64,000 bases of DNA, taken from contig JAFLCB010000004.1 in the NCBI GenBank assembly GCA_017302795.1, positions 124,001 through 188,000 of the forward strand, in the 5' to 3' direction. This DNA is from Deltaproteobacteria bacterium. GTDB lineage: Bacteria; Bdellovibrionota; Bdellovibrionia; Bdellovibrionales; JAMPXM01. How positions within the stretch are numbered: the stretch's first letter is position 1; every line of letters starts with the position of its first letter. The notes under the pieces were generated by a model. That model ran no database searches, was not told the origin of the DNA, and saw only the letters and a list, made by a program, of their open reading frames with translations. The translations under genes were made by a program, and so were the position numbers. This document shows positions 47,330-56,481 of this stretch, piece after piece.

Positions 47330-48066
47330 CCGAAGCGCATGCCCCAAACTCGTCCAAAGGCTTCAAATACTATTCTCGCATTCATCTTGCTTTGGCCAAC
47401 TCGGCGATCTTCAAAGTGAATGGGAACTTCTCGGCCTTTGAATCCGGCTTCGAGACTGCGGTACTTAAGTTCAATCTGAAAACTATAGCCTTCTGACTTT
47501 ACTCGCTCGAGTCCGATCCCTTTCAGCGTTGACGCTTTCCAGGCATTGAAACCACCCGTCCAATCATTCAGCGGGTGACCCAAGATTGTTCGACTATATA
47601 GGCTTCCACCACGACTGATAATTTTTCGACCGAGTCCCCAGTTCCGCGTTCCGCCGCCTTCAACGTAGCGCGAACCGACAGCGAAATCTGCGCCATCTAA
47701 CATGGCTTTCAACAATTTGACTAAATCGACCGGGCGATGAGAAAAGTCGGCGTCCATTTCAACCAAGACGTCGAAACCTCGCTCGAGCCCCCACGCAAAG
47801 CCCGCCAGGTAGGCTTTTCCTAAACCCTGCTTTCCGGGGCGCGATAAAAGACTCAGCCTCGAGCCGAACGAAGAGGTTTTCTGAATGTCTCGAACAGCAT
47901 CATCGGTCCGATCAGGAGAGTTATCGTCCACGATTAGAGCTTCGAACTGAAGTCCGTTCAATTCTCCACTGCCGATCGCAGCATCGACGGTCTTAAAGAT
48001 TTCCGCCGTCAGCGGACGGACGTTTTCCAGTTCATTGTAGGTAGGAATAATTACGAGAGCTCGCAT
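47326..48066 (-). CDS. family 2 glycosyltransferase, dolichol-phosphate-mannose synthase type
   Basis: Transfers a sugar from a nucleotide to a polyprenyl phosphate at the cytoplasmic membrane face. The 246 residues show IIPTYNELENV, the DDNSPD nucleotide-binding motif, the catalytic MDADFSHRP and GSRYVEGGGTRNWGLGRKIISR, all typical of Dpm1-like enzymes without C-terminal membrane helices. The acceptor and sugar are not known here. Coupled to the downstream SH3-like gene. Confidence 0.88.
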   Translation of the reverse strand: MRALVIIPTYNELENVRPLTAEIFKTVDAAIGSGELNGLQFEALIVDDNSPDRTDDAVRDIQKTSSFGSRLSLLSRPGKQGLGKAYLAGFAWGLERGFDVLVEMDADFSHRPVDLVKLLKAMLDGADFAVGSRYVEGGGTRNWGLGRKIISRGGSLYSRTILGHPLNDWTGGFNAWKASTLKGIGLERVKSEGYSFQIELKYRSLEAGFKGREVPIHFEDRRVGQSKMNARIVFEAFGRVWGMRFG

Positions 48067-48169
48067 GGGCGGAGCCTAGCGAAACCTCCCCCCATCGGTC
48101 ATTTGCAGAGCCAGAAATCCGATGTTTTTGACATGGTGCGCATTAAACCCGTCTTCAGCACTTCTGCTC

Positions 48170-48583
48170 TCAAACCTGCGGGGGTAGTCGACGATCGCGA
48201 TCGCTCTGCTTCCGACTGCCCACAGCGCGGACCGGGGTCGCAAGCAACTTCATGGGGTCTTCTGCGCGGCGGGCAATGTGGGCCTTAACTAACTTCGATG
48301 CCTCGTCATGGGAACGGCGATAAACAATCGGATCAAATCCACATCGTCCACAGCTTAGACTCATTCGGTGTCGAAGCACGGTGAACACTTCACTTATGCC
48401 AACGAAAATCGCTGCCACTCCAAGGCCTCTCGCATCGATCCCTCCGGCAATCGGAGCGAACACCATGAAGCCTAGAAAAATCGAAACGGCGACATCGAAA
48501 AAGGACACATGGGATTTAGAATAAATCCGGTGCTGGTGACCGCAAAAGGCACAGAATCGAATGTCATTCTTTTTTCGCCGCAT
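48170..48583 (-). CDS. zinc-ribbon membrane protein of unknown function
   Basis: A 137-residue protein starting MRRKKNDIRFCAFCG. It has two CxxC pairs (CAFC near residue 11 and CGRC near 80) that could bind one zinc, separated by two hydrophobic segments (about 27-44 and 50-68). The tail is basic. I do not recognise a family. The frame extends to an ATG at 48604. It lies alone between the glycosyltransferase and a divergent secreted-protein gene. Confidence 0.6.
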   Translation of the reverse strand: MRRKKNDIRFCAFCGHQHRIYSKSHVSFFDVAVSIFLGFMVFAPIAGGIDARGLGVAAIFVGISEVFTVLRHRMSLSCGRCGFDPIVYRRSHDEASKLVKAHIARRAEDPMKLLATPVRAVGSRKQSDRDRRLPPQV

Positions 48584-48742
48584 GAACTTCAGAATACAGC
48601 ACATTGACAGCGCCCCACGAGACCAGAACCGTTCGAATAATTTCAGCGACTAGACCGTGGTCCAGAACTCCATCGCGAAACGCGACCAAAGGCCCTCACC
48701 GGAAGATCTTCAATGTTAGTCTTATAGAAGGAGGTCTCCTCA

Positions 48743-49432
48743 ATGAACAAAGCCACAAGTACACGATTATTTTTCATCGTGAGCCTCATAATGTCTTCGA
48801 CGGCCTACTCGCAAATCAATGAAGCAAGCGAAGAAGACGACTACGTTTCGTATGAAAAAATTGTTGATGATCTCCAGTCCCGAACAAAAAAGCAGCCGGC
48901 TTCACAAAGCTCGACTCGTTACTCCTCGGGACGAGATCCGTTTGAGAATGTTTGGATCCACGCCGGTGTCGGAATTGCGCAAACCACTCAAAATATTGAT
49001 CTGCCAAACGGAGCCACTGTTTATATGGCAGGACGCGGAGTGCAGGCCACACTTGGAATCGATATTTTAGGACCCAACCTATCTGCCGAGGGAAGCGTAA
49101 GAAACTTTGGCGAGTCCGAGGATTCGCCAATGGGAGTAGCTACGAAAACCGCGCTCAAAGAATTTGATCTGAAAGTCTTAGTGAAAACCCGCGAGGGACG
49201 TTTTGGTTTCAAGGGCGGCGGTGGTTTATCGGCTCGATACATGACTGTTCGATCTGGACTCGAGACATTTGACATCACGACACCAGCGAGTGTTTTGCAA
49301 GTCGGCGGCGACTTTTACCTTTCACAAACCGTCAGTCTAGGTGTGGATCTCGCAGTCCGCACGGCCATGATAACTGAAACTTTTGACCGAACGAGCTACG
49401 ACGGAACCCTTCGCCTCGACACTCACTTCTAG
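48743..49432 (+). CDS. small outer-membrane beta-barrel-like protein
   Basis: A 229-residue protein with signal peptide (1-23, ending AYSQ), an acidic/polar spacer, then about eight alternating beta strands with Gly-rich turns (VWIHAGVGIAQTT, GVQATLGIDILGPNLSAEGSVR) and a C-terminal Phe (RLDTHF). This fits an eight-stranded OmpA/OmpW-like barrel. An excellent AGAAGGAGG ribosome binding site precedes the start. Ligand unknown; 15 nt before the next gene. Confidence 0.75.
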   Translation: MNKATSTRLFFIVSLIMSSTAYSQINEASEEDDYVSYEKIVDDLQSRTKKQPASQSSTRYSSGRDPFENVWIHAGVGIAQTTQNIDLPNGATVYMAGRGVQATLGIDILGPNLSAEGSVRNFGESEDSPMGVATKTALKEFDLKVLVKTREGRFGFKGGGGLSARYMTVRSGLETFDITTPASVLQVGGDFYLSQTVSLGVDLAVRTAMITETFDRTSYDGTLRLDTHF

Positions 49433-49447
49433 AAGAGGGATCCACCA

Positions 49448-50047
49448 GTGTCTAGCTTCTGGCATTCACCTTGGATTGTCTTCGTCATCGCAAGCGCGGG
49501 TGCCGGTTTGGCATTCGTACTCTTCGTGTTAGTCACACAAATGGCACTCCGGAATCGCCGAATAAAGAGGTTCCAGGATCTCGAACTGATTCCCAACATT
49601 CTTCTAACTCAACACCCTGTATTGTTCATCGGCCGCAACCGATCGCTGTTTCGCCTTGCCGGCGATTTTCTAGAACTTCCAATTTATTTGAAGGAGCACG
49701 GGTTTCAGGTCGAGGAAGTTGAACTTCAAACTCGCGGTTTGAATTCAGCTGCGATTCTCAAAGTTATTTCATCCCTCTTACGATCCTCCGCAGCGTCGAA
49801 AACTCACCTCTTCTTGCCGGCGGACTTTGCGGAGTTGGCGCTCGATCTTGCTTTCAACGGTCACCCAGGACTCGCAAGCTTAACCGTCATCGGTTCGCAA
49901 AAAATGAGTCCGATGCAACTTCGCCCGCCCCGAGTTCCGCTTCACGTTCGACCCGATTTAAAGCCGCAAATTGCTAAATTCGACTTTCAAACCGAGCGCT
50001 CAGCACTTGACCATGTTGTTTCCCTTGCCGAATTCGATCTGCGATGA
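49448..50047 (+). CDS. membrane-anchored protein resembling a lipase without its nucleophile
   Basis: A 199-residue protein with GTG start and one N-terminal transmembrane segment (about 9-31). The soluble part has the rhythm of an alpha/beta hydrolase: HPVLFIGRNRSLFRL where lipases have VHG, LPIYLKEHGFQVEEVEL, and THLFLPADFAELALDLAFNGHPGLASLTVIGSQ, where a lipase would have H-S-x-G-G. No Ser nucleophile elbow and no oxyanion HG are present, so catalysis is unlikely. The fold call is inference from pattern. Confidence 0.5.
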   Translation: MSSFWHSPWIVFVIASAGAGLAFVLFVLVTQMALRNRRIKRFQDLELIPNILLTQHPVLFIGRNRSLFRLAGDFLELPIYLKEHGFQVEEVELQTRGLNSAAILKVISSLLRSSAASKTHLFLPADFAELALDLAFNGHPGLASLTVIGSQKMSPMQLRPPRVPLHVRPDLKPQIAKFDFQTERSALDHVVSLAEFDLR

Positions 50048-50059
50048 TGCTATCAGAAC

Positions 50060-50719
50060 ATGGCGCCTACAGATCACGGCTCTAAAAAGTCCGACAAGCC
50101 AACGCACCCGAAAGGGATCGGCATTTCAGACGCAACCACAGAAACAATTCTCGACGTCTCCGCCCAGATTTCTCACGAAATTGTCGACGGCGCCAAAGAT
50201 CGAGCAAATGAGCTGTTTCATCTGCCGATGATGGTATTGAAATTTTTGATTAATCCTTACCGATTCATTCGGACGACACCCGATTTAAGAACGGTTTCCT
50301 GGGTCGTACTGGCCATCTCAAGCGGAATTCTTGGCGCAGTCGTCAACGCAGTGATCTACCAAAGTGCCTGGCGTTTCTTGATGGCAGTTTTGATTTTGCC
50401 GGTGGGTGCTTTTTTATCTGTATTTGCGACGAATTCGATTCTTAAGCTGGTTTTCCGTGGTGCACATGGGATTAAGTATCGATATCGTTCCGGCGCTAGC
50501 ATCTTTGCCTTTGCAAATTTATTTTGGTGGATTCCAATTGGCGCAGCAGAAAAACTTCCAGCGGTCGCACTCATTGGATTTTTCGCGGCACTCTCCATAG
50601 CGGCTGTCGGCTATACCGAAAAACTCGGACTGCCAAAATACCTAGTTCTGCGATGGTTTGCCGTGATTGCGGTCGCGCACACGGCTCTTTGGTCCATTGG
50701 TAGATTCATCAGTGATTAA
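50060..50719 (+). CDS. Yip1-like multi-spanning membrane protein
   Basis: A 219-residue protein with a polar N-terminus of about 60 residues and five hydrophobic segments (about 76-95, 100-120, 140-160, 163-180, 190-210). Length and topology recall the Yip1 domain family, but the sequence match is too weak to be sure. It begins 12 nt after the lipase-like gene and probably shares its transcript. Confidence 0.6.
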   Translation: MAPTDHGSKKSDKPTHPKGIGISDATTETILDVSAQISHEIVDGAKDRANELFHLPMMVLKFLINPYRFIRTTPDLRTVSWVVLAISSGILGAVVNAVIYQSAWRFLMAVLILPVGAFLSVFATNSILKLVFRGAHGIKYRYRSGASIFAFANLFWWIPIGAAEKLPAVALIGFFAALSIAAVGYTEKLGLPKYLVLRWFAVIAVAHTALWSIGRFISD

Positions 50720-50720
50720 A

Positions 50721-50747
50721 AGCAGCGCAGGCCGGAGGCCGCAGCGA
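50721..50747 (-). repeat. partial copy of the palindromic repeat
   Basis: Reads GTCGCTGCGGCCTCCGGCCT and on to GCGCTGCT on the minus strand, i.e. hairpin 1 of the repeat found at 37802, with one change. It fills the 33-nt gap between two convergent genes and may act as their shared transcript end. Confidence 0.75.
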
Positions 50748-50752
50748 CACAC

Positions 50753-51253
50753 TTAGTTGCGTACGCCAGTTGAACCAAACCCTCCGGCGCCACGATCGGT
50801 GCTCGAAAGCTCATCAACGACTTGTATATCCGCTTGAACAACGGGGCACAAAACAAACTGAGCAATTCGGTCTTGATCCCGAATCTCGACCGCCTTGTCG
50901 CTAAGGTTAATCACAATCACTTTCACCTCGCCGCGATAATCAGCGTCGACAGTTCCCGGAGTATTTAAAACAGTAATACCCTGTTTGGCCGCTAAGCCAC
51001 TTCGAGGGCGAACCTGGATTTCGTAACCCGGGGGAATTTCCATCGAGAGCCCTGTTGGAACCATCACACGAGCCATAGGCTGAAGGATCATAACCTCGTC
51101 AAGCGCAGCTCTCACGTCGAGACCAGACGCGTAGGTCGTCTCATAGCGCGGGAGCTCACCCTTGAAATTAGGAAGTGTTTTGATTTTCAATGGTACTTTA
51201 AGAAACGCAAAGCCCCGATTGGCAGTCGATCCCATATTCGATGTCGGTTCCAT
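50753..51253 (-). CDS. dut: dUTP pyrophosphatase
   Basis: Trimeric enzyme that splits dUTP to dUMP and pyrophosphate. The 166 residues show all five motifs: ASGLDVRA, RPRSGLA, NTPGTVDADYRGEVKV, DRIAQFVL and RGAGGFGSTG. About 15 extra residues at the N-terminus. It is the last gene of the long minus-strand operon, 21 nt after the M16 peptidase gene. Confidence 0.96.
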   Translation of the reverse strand: MEPTSNMGSTANRGFAFLKVPLKIKTLPNFKGELPRYETTYASGLDVRAALDEVMILQPMARVMVPTGLSMEIPPGYEIQVRPRSGLAAKQGITVLNTPGTVDADYRGEVKVIVINLSDKAVEIRDQDRIAQFVLCPVVQADIQVVDELSSTDRGAGGFGSTGVRN

Positions 51254-51274
51254 TTCTCCTCCAGAATAATAAAA

Positions 51275-52732
51275 TTACGTCAGTTTCAATTTCACTTTTG
51301 AAGATCGAAGTAGCTTTACTCGCGATCCCTTAGTCTTGGAACGCTTCGCCCGCGTCTTCTTACTTCGCGCTTTTGCTGCCGCTGACATCTGAGAACCTTT
51401 TCCAGATCGCCCAGCCTTCGACCATTTAGTTCGTTGCTTTTCGATCCACTCTGCCATGGGTTTTTCAGGCATCGGACCCATGATCGTGACACCTAAAGAA
51501 TCCGTGCGTAAAACCTCATTGGCCATTTCCCGCACATTTTCGGACTTTACCCGACTGTATTCCGTGAGGACTTCGTCAAGTGAACGATAGCGGCCGAAAA
51601 CTTGTTCGTTAATGGCAATGGATTGCATCCGACTTTCAGGATCATCAGAACCAAGAATTGTCGCCGAGCGAACTTGCGCTCGAACCATTTCCAACTCTTC
51701 TTTATCAAAACCACCGGTTCGAAGCTTGGTGAGCTCCTCAAAAATGACGGAAAGCGCCTCAGGGGCTTTCGTTGGTTCGGTGGCCGCGTACATCATCATA
51801 GTTCCTGCATCTACAAAAGAATACAGATGCGAATAGACCGAATAAGCAAGACCTCGATTTTCTCGAACCTCCTGGTAAAGGCGCGAAGTTAAACCTCCGC
51901 CTAACATTCCATTCAGCATTATCGATTCAAATCGCTGATGATCTCGAAAACCAGGCGACTTTGTACCGACAAGAATATGAGCCTGTTCAGCGCGCCTGCG
52001 AATCACCTTAGTGAAGCGTTGCGCATCGACGGAACCCAAAGCTGTCCCTGCAGGAAGCTCTTGTTTCGTGGTTCCGCGGAGCTCGCCCACGTGTTTATTC
52101 ACCAACGCACAAAGTGAGTCATGGTCGACACGTCCCGCAGCCGCTATGACCATGTTTTGGTTTACATATTGGCGACGATAAAACTTTAAAACTCGCTCCC
52201 TGGTCATCGACGAGATTGACTCCATCGAGCCTAAAATCGGAAGTGCCAATGTCGATCCCTTGAATGCATTCTCGAAATGTCGATCATAAACGCAATCATC
52301 CAACTGATCTTCGCTCGAGCGAATTTCTTGAATGACGACATCTTTTTCCATCGTCACGTCGTTAGCAGTAAATGTAGGGCGGGTTACGACATCACACAGG
52401 ACATCAACATATCGAGGCAAGTATTCTGGAAGGCCAAAGGCGACAAACGACGTGCCCTCGCGAGAGGTGAACGCATTGATATCAGCACCCACTTCTTCCA
52501 TATCTCTCGAGATTTCAAAGGCATTGCGATTCTTTGTGCCTTTAAAGACCATGTGCTCAACGAAGTGAGCCAGCCCCGCTTCGTCTTTGGCTTCGTCGCG
52601 GGTTCCTTTGCTGACGAATACACCAATCGAAACCGCAACAGCGCTTGGGTGGTTTTCGGTAACCACCCTTACGCCACTTGGAAGCGTCGACTTTTTATAC
52701 CGATACTTCGTCCAAGGATTCTTACTCACCAT
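51275..52732 (-). CDS. M16 family zinc peptidase (insulinase/PqqL/YmxG type) with basic tail
   Basis: Zinc metalloprotease of the processing-peptidase family. The inverted zinc motif HFVEH lies at about residues 52-56 (GLAHFVEHMVFKGTKNR), and the second conserved region is ENRGLAYSVYSHLYSF. Length 485 residues, of which the last 55 are strikingly rich in Lys, Arg and Ser and lie outside the fold. Position after pnp is common for this family (YmxG-like). Its start shares one base with the pnp stop. Confidence 0.92.
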   Translation of the reverse strand: MVSKNPWTKYRYKKSTLPSGVRVVTENHPSAVAVSIGVFVSKGTRDEAKDEAGLAHFVEHMVFKGTKNRNAFEISRDMEEVGADINAFTSREGTSFVAFGLPEYLPRYVDVLCDVVTRPTFTANDVTMEKDVVIQEIRSSEDQLDDCVYDRHFENAFKGSTLALPILGSMESISSMTRERVLKFYRRQYVNQNMVIAAAGRVDHDSLCALVNKHVGELRGTTKQELPAGTALGSVDAQRFTKVIRRRAEQAHILVGTKSPGFRDHQRFESIMLNGMLGGGLTSRLYQEVRENRGLAYSVYSHLYSFVDAGTMMMYAATEPTKAPEALSVIFEELTKLRTGGFDKEELEMVRAQVRSATILGSDDPESRMQSIAINEQVFGRYRSLDEVLTEYSRVKSENVREMANEVLRTDSLGVTIMGPMPEKPMAEWIEKQRTKWSKAGRSGKGSQMSAAAKARSKKTRAKRSKTKGSRVKLLRSSKVKLKLT

Positions 52733-54855
52733 CAGTTTGGTGCGTCGGTGAGAATAGCGCGACGAGAAAGCTTAATGCGACCTGCGCGGTCAATATCAAG
52801 AACCTTTACGTCAATCAGATCACCCTCTTTAAGAACATCCGTCACCTGACGAATACGTTCGTTCGAGATTTCAGAAATGTGCAGAAGGCCTTGGTTATTC
52901 GGCATGATTTCAACAAACGCACCGAAGTCCATAATCTTCACGACTCGGCCGTTGTAAACGCGGCCTACTTCTGCTTCCGCACAAATTCCCTGAATGATTT
53001 CGATCGCACGTTTTGTTTTCAGTGGATCTGAAGATGCGATATGAATGCGACCATCATCTTCGATGTCGATCTTCACACCCGTTTCTTCAACAATCGCTTT
53101 GATCACTTTTCCGCCGGCGCCGATGACTTCGCGCACTTTTTCTGGCTTGATCTGGATCGTTTCAATTCTTGGTGCATAAGGGCTGATTTCGCCACGCGGA
53201 CGTGTAATCGCTTTTTCCATCTCACCTAAGATGTGCAAACGGCCATCTCGTGCTTGAGTAAGAGCTTGCTCCATCACTGCGAACGAGATCGAGTCGATCT
53301 TGATGTCCATCTGCAGTGACGTGATTCCTTCGCGCGTTCCCGCAACTTTGAAATCCATATCGCCCAAATGATCTTCGTCGCCTAAGATATCCGTCAAAAC
53401 TGCAACTCGGTCGCCTTCTTTGATAAGACCCATCGCGATTCCCGCGACGTTTCCTTTGATCGGAACGCCGGCATCAAGAAGCGCCATGATTCCAGAACAG
53501 ACTGTACCCATCGAAGACGATCCGTTTGATTCCAAAACTTCGCTCACGATTCGGATCGTGTATGGAAACTTTTCTTGATCTGGGATGACAGCTTTGATCG
53601 CGCGTTCAGCCAAGTTTCCGTGGCCGATTTCACGACGGCTTTGTCCACCCATGCGGCCTGTTTCGCCAACCGAGAATGGTGGAAAGTTATAGTGAAGAAG
53701 GAATTTCTTCTTCACCATGCCGCCAAGCGCGTCGATCATTTGCTCGTCATCACCTGTGCCAAGAGTCACGGTGCCCAAAACTTGAGTCTCACCGCGAGTA
53801 AACAATCCCGAACCGTGCGCACGCGGAAGGATCGCAACTTCGCAAGCGATCGGGCGAACAGTTTTCATATCACGACCATCAATTCGAATCTTGTCGTCTA
53901 AGATCATCAATCGAGCGGCTTTGTACTTGATGTTTTCTACGATAGTTCCAAGTTCTTTGGCGCGTTTCGCTTGAGCCTTTTCGTCAGTTACAGAATCGAC
54001 GAATTTCGCTTTCGCTTCTTTCTTCGCTTCGTCGGCGGCTGCATAGCGCGCCATTTTTTCCCGAATGCGAAGAGCCGCATTGATTTTTGGCTCAAGGAAC
54101 GCGGTCACTGTCGCTTCGAAATCTGTGTCCATTGCGGGCGGGGTGAAAACACGCTTTGGCTTCGAACCAGTTTTCTTTCGAAGTTCGTCAATCGCATCCA
54201 TAATTGGAGTCATCGACTGATGACCGAATTTAAGTGCCGCCAATGCATCCGCTTCAGAAATAAACTGCGATTCGCCTTCGACCATTAAGATCCCGTTTCG
54301 CGTTCCAGCGATCACGATATCCATGTCTGCGCCTTCAAGCTGAATAGCAGAAGGATTCAATACAAATTGACCACCGATGCGACCGATTTGAATGGCGCAA
54401 GTTGGACCATTGAAAGGGATGTCAGAAATATGAAGAGCTGCTGAAACGCCGATCGACGCCAACATTTCAATTGGGAATGTGCCATCATACGAGAGAGTTG
54501 TCGCAACGACTTGCGTTTCGTAGCGGTACCCTTCTGGGAAACAAGGACGAATTGGGCGATCGATCAAACGGGCTGTGAGCGTCGCGTTGCCAGTTGGTCG
54601 ACCTTCGCGTTTGAAATAGCCGCCAGGAATCTTCCCTGTCGCGTAGAATTTTTCTTGATACTCGACTGTTAACGGAAAGAAATCGAGGGTCGATTCTTTC
54701 TTTGACGACACGACCGTCACAAGAACCATGTTGTTGCCAGATGTCACCAATACGGCGCCATCAGCTTGTTTCGCTAGGCGGCCGGTTTCAATTGTGATGG
54801 CTTTGCCACCAACGGTAGTCGTAACGGTCTGAGTGTTAAACGTGAGTGATGACAT
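52732..54855 (-). CDS. pnp: polynucleotide phosphorylase
   Basis: 3'-5' phosphorolytic exoribonuclease of the RNA degradosome. The 707 residues contain two RNase PH domains (first: GKIPGGYFKREGRP and LIDRPIRPCFPEGY; second: LPRAHGSGLFTRGETQVLGT and SRREIGHGNLAERA), an all-helical linker, a KH domain (VREVIGAGGKVIKAIVEETG) and an S1 domain (GRVVKIMDFGAFVEIMP). Normal length. Follows rpsO, as in many bacteria. Confidence 0.97.
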   Translation of the reverse strand: MSSLTFNTQTVTTTVGGKAITIETGRLAKQADGAVLVTSGNNMVLVTVVSSKKESTLDFFPLTVEYQEKFYATGKIPGGYFKREGRPTGNATLTARLIDRPIRPCFPEGYRYETQVVATTLSYDGTFPIEMLASIGVSAALHISDIPFNGPTCAIQIGRIGGQFVLNPSAIQLEGADMDIVIAGTRNGILMVEGESQFISEADALAALKFGHQSMTPIMDAIDELRKKTGSKPKRVFTPPAMDTDFEATVTAFLEPKINAALRIREKMARYAAADEAKKEAKAKFVDSVTDEKAQAKRAKELGTIVENIKYKAARLMILDDKIRIDGRDMKTVRPIACEVAILPRAHGSGLFTRGETQVLGTVTLGTGDDEQMIDALGGMVKKKFLLHYNFPPFSVGETGRMGGQSRREIGHGNLAERAIKAVIPDQEKFPYTIRIVSEVLESNGSSSMGTVCSGIMALLDAGVPIKGNVAGIAMGLIKEGDRVAVLTDILGDEDHLGDMDFKVAGTREGITSLQMDIKIDSISFAVMEQALTQARDGRLHILGEMEKAITRPRGEISPYAPRIETIQIKPEKVREVIGAGGKVIKAIVEETGVKIDIEDDGRIHIASSDPLKTKRAIEIIQGICAEAEVGRVYNGRVVKIMDFGAFVEIMPNNQGLLHISEISNERIRQVTDVLKEGDLIDVKVLDIDRAGRIKLSRRAILTDAPN

Positions 54856-54942
54856 TCTAAAAGATTCCTTTTTTGTAGACTTCTATCGGATTACTTTCAT
54901 CGAATCCGATTATTATTTTTGTACTCTTCTATTCCTGTAAAT

Positions 54943-55006
54943 AAAAAACCAACCCGCTTACTGGTCGCCGTTTAATCAGGCGTCCGCGGGTTGGCTTGCG
55001 GACGCC
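54943..55006 (-). terminator. terminator/attenuator with two overlapping hairpins after rpsO
   Basis: On the minus strand, stem 1 is 9 bp (55006-54998 with 54987-54979). Stem 2 is 9 bp (54994-54986 with 54957-54949) and is followed by TTTTTT. The 5' arm of stem 2 lies in the loop of stem 1 and shares two bases with it, so the stems either exclude each other or, with stem 2 reduced to 7 bp, form an H-type pseudoknot. It lies between rpsO and pnp. Confidence 0.75.
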
Positions 55007-55024
55007 ACTAGCGATTGGGCATCC

Positions 55025-55294
55025 TTACTTGCGGAGTTCGAGGTCCGCGATTACTTTCGTATACTTTTCTGGTGCTGTGTTACGAAGGTAGTTAAGAAGT
55101 TTTTTGCGGCGGTTAACCAACTTCACAAGTCCGTAACGGCTGTGATTGTCTTTTTTGTGCGCTTTGAAATGCTCTGTGAGATCTTTAATGCGAGCGGTGA
55201 TCAACGCGATTTGTACTTCCGATGAACCTGTGTCCATTGTTGTACGTTGGAATTTCTTAACGATTGCGGCTTTTTGGTATCCGAAAACTGCCAT
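55025..55294 (-). CDS. rpsO: 30S ribosomal protein S15
   Basis: Binds 16S rRNA early in 30S assembly. 89 residues, standard length, with the family pattern TGSSEVQIALITARIKDLTEHFKAHKKDNHSRYGLVKLVNRRKKLLNYL. The full pattern is shown only by its key residues TGSSEVQ, HxxHxKDNHSR and RRKLLxYL. It lies between truB and pnp. Confidence 0.97.
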   Translation of the reverse strand: MAVFGYQKAAIVKKFQRTTMDTGSSEVQIALITARIKDLTEHFKAHKKDNHSRYGLVKLVNRRKKLLNYLRNTAPEKYTKVIADLELRK

Positions 55295-55442
55295 TATTTC
55301 TCCCTTTCAATTGGAGTGTTTTGATTCCTTCAGGACCTCGTTCGCGTCATGGCTGTCGACGAACAAAGTTTTCTGAAAAACGCTGTTAAAACGTTGAACT
55401 AGGGGTACCGAAGATAGCGCGAAATGTCTAGAAAGAATCGCC

Positions 55443-55502
55443 CGAGTCGCAGGCCTTTGCCGGGGGCCCTGCCTCACGGAGGGGATCGCCAGGCCGCAGC
55501 GA
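55443..55502 (-). repeat. diverged copy of the palindromic repeat
   Basis: On the minus strand it begins GTCGCTGCGGCCTGGCGA and continues with CCCCTCC...GGGCC and CCGGCAAAGGCCTGCGACT, the layout of the units at 37923 and 39033. It lies in the gap between truB and rpsO. Confidence 0.6.
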
Positions 55503-55521
55503 CGCAATAGCTTCAAGCCCA

Positions 55522-56481
55522 TTAGGGCTGGAAAACACGTCGGATTTTATAAAACTCTCCAGGTTCGGCCGCCAGAAGCGCTAAAAGGCGATTTTCCTCA
55601 CGGTCTATAACCCGTATGGGAGCTGGCTGAGTTCCAAGCTGAATTTTTCGCAAAAGTTCAGCCTGAACAGCTTTCGAAATCTGGCCATTTTTTAGCAAAG
55701 CGGCATCTTGACCCGCTACTTCAATTCGTCCGAAATGCGGAAGCGCCTCGTCAAGTGGCACCCAAGACGAGCCCAGCACCTCGCCGGACCTCCCCTTTCG
55801 ATTCTCCCAAAGGTCGGAAATCGTCCCCAGCCGCTTCGCTTTCGCCACATTGAAAGGCGCGCTCTCGACGCGGCGGAGAGCACTCACCGTGCCGCCAAAC
55901 CCTAGTAATCCTCCCACGTAATTCGCCCAGGCTCGAATAAAACTGCCTTTACTACACGAAATTCGCATTGTGAACTCAGCCGTTTCCGGCGACCAGCTTA
56001 ACCATTGAAGTCCATAAAAGGTCATTTCGCGAACTGGAACTTCTTCGGGACGTTCGCCCTTGTGCGCAAGCTCATAAAGTTTTTTCCCGCCGACTTTTAC
56101 CGCAGAGTGCACAGGAACTTCTAAACTCAATACGCCGGTCGCAGACAAGGAGACTTCCCGCACCCTGGCTTCTGACACTTCCTGAAGAAACTGTCCTTGC
56201 GAGTCGCGAAGCGAAGTTTCTTTTAAAACTTTCCCCGTGATGTCCATCGAGTCGGTTTCTAAGCCCATTCGAACTGTGACTTCGTAGGACTTGTCGCCGT
56301 TAAGAAGATAATCGGAAATCTTCGTAGCTTCGCCAACCAACAAAAGCAGCAGCCCAGAGGCGAGGGGATCAAGAGTTCCAGCGTGACCGATGGAACGAAT
56401 ACCAAGCGTGCGCCTTGCTCTCGCAACGACGTCGTGACTGGTCATTCCTGGTTCTTTATCAACCAAGAGAACGCCGTTCAC
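55522..56481 (-). CDS. truB: tRNA pseudouridine-55 synthase
   Basis: Makes pseudouridine 55 in the T-arm of tRNAs. The 319 residues start MNGVLLVDKEPGMTSHDVV, with the catalytic Asp in GHAGTLDPLASGLLLLLVGEATK and the SKGSFIRAW motif. The N-terminal core is normal and the C-terminal part has a PUA-like end. Its start overlaps the rbfA stop by 4 nt. Confidence 0.96.
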   Translation of the reverse strand: MNGVLLVDKEPGMTSHDVVARARRTLGIRSIGHAGTLDPLASGLLLLLVGEATKISDYLLNGDKSYEVTVRMGLETDSMDITGKVLKETSLRDSQGQFLQEVSEARVREVSLSATGVLSLEVPVHSAVKVGGKKLYELAHKGERPEEVPVREMTFYGLQWLSWSPETAEFTMRISCSKGSFIRAWANYVGGLLGFGGTVSALRRVESAPFNVAKAKRLGTISDLWENRKGRSGEVLGSSWVPLDEALPHFGRIEVAGQDAALLKNGQISKAVQAELLRKIQLGTQPAPIRVIDREENRLLALLAAEPGEFYKIRRVFQP

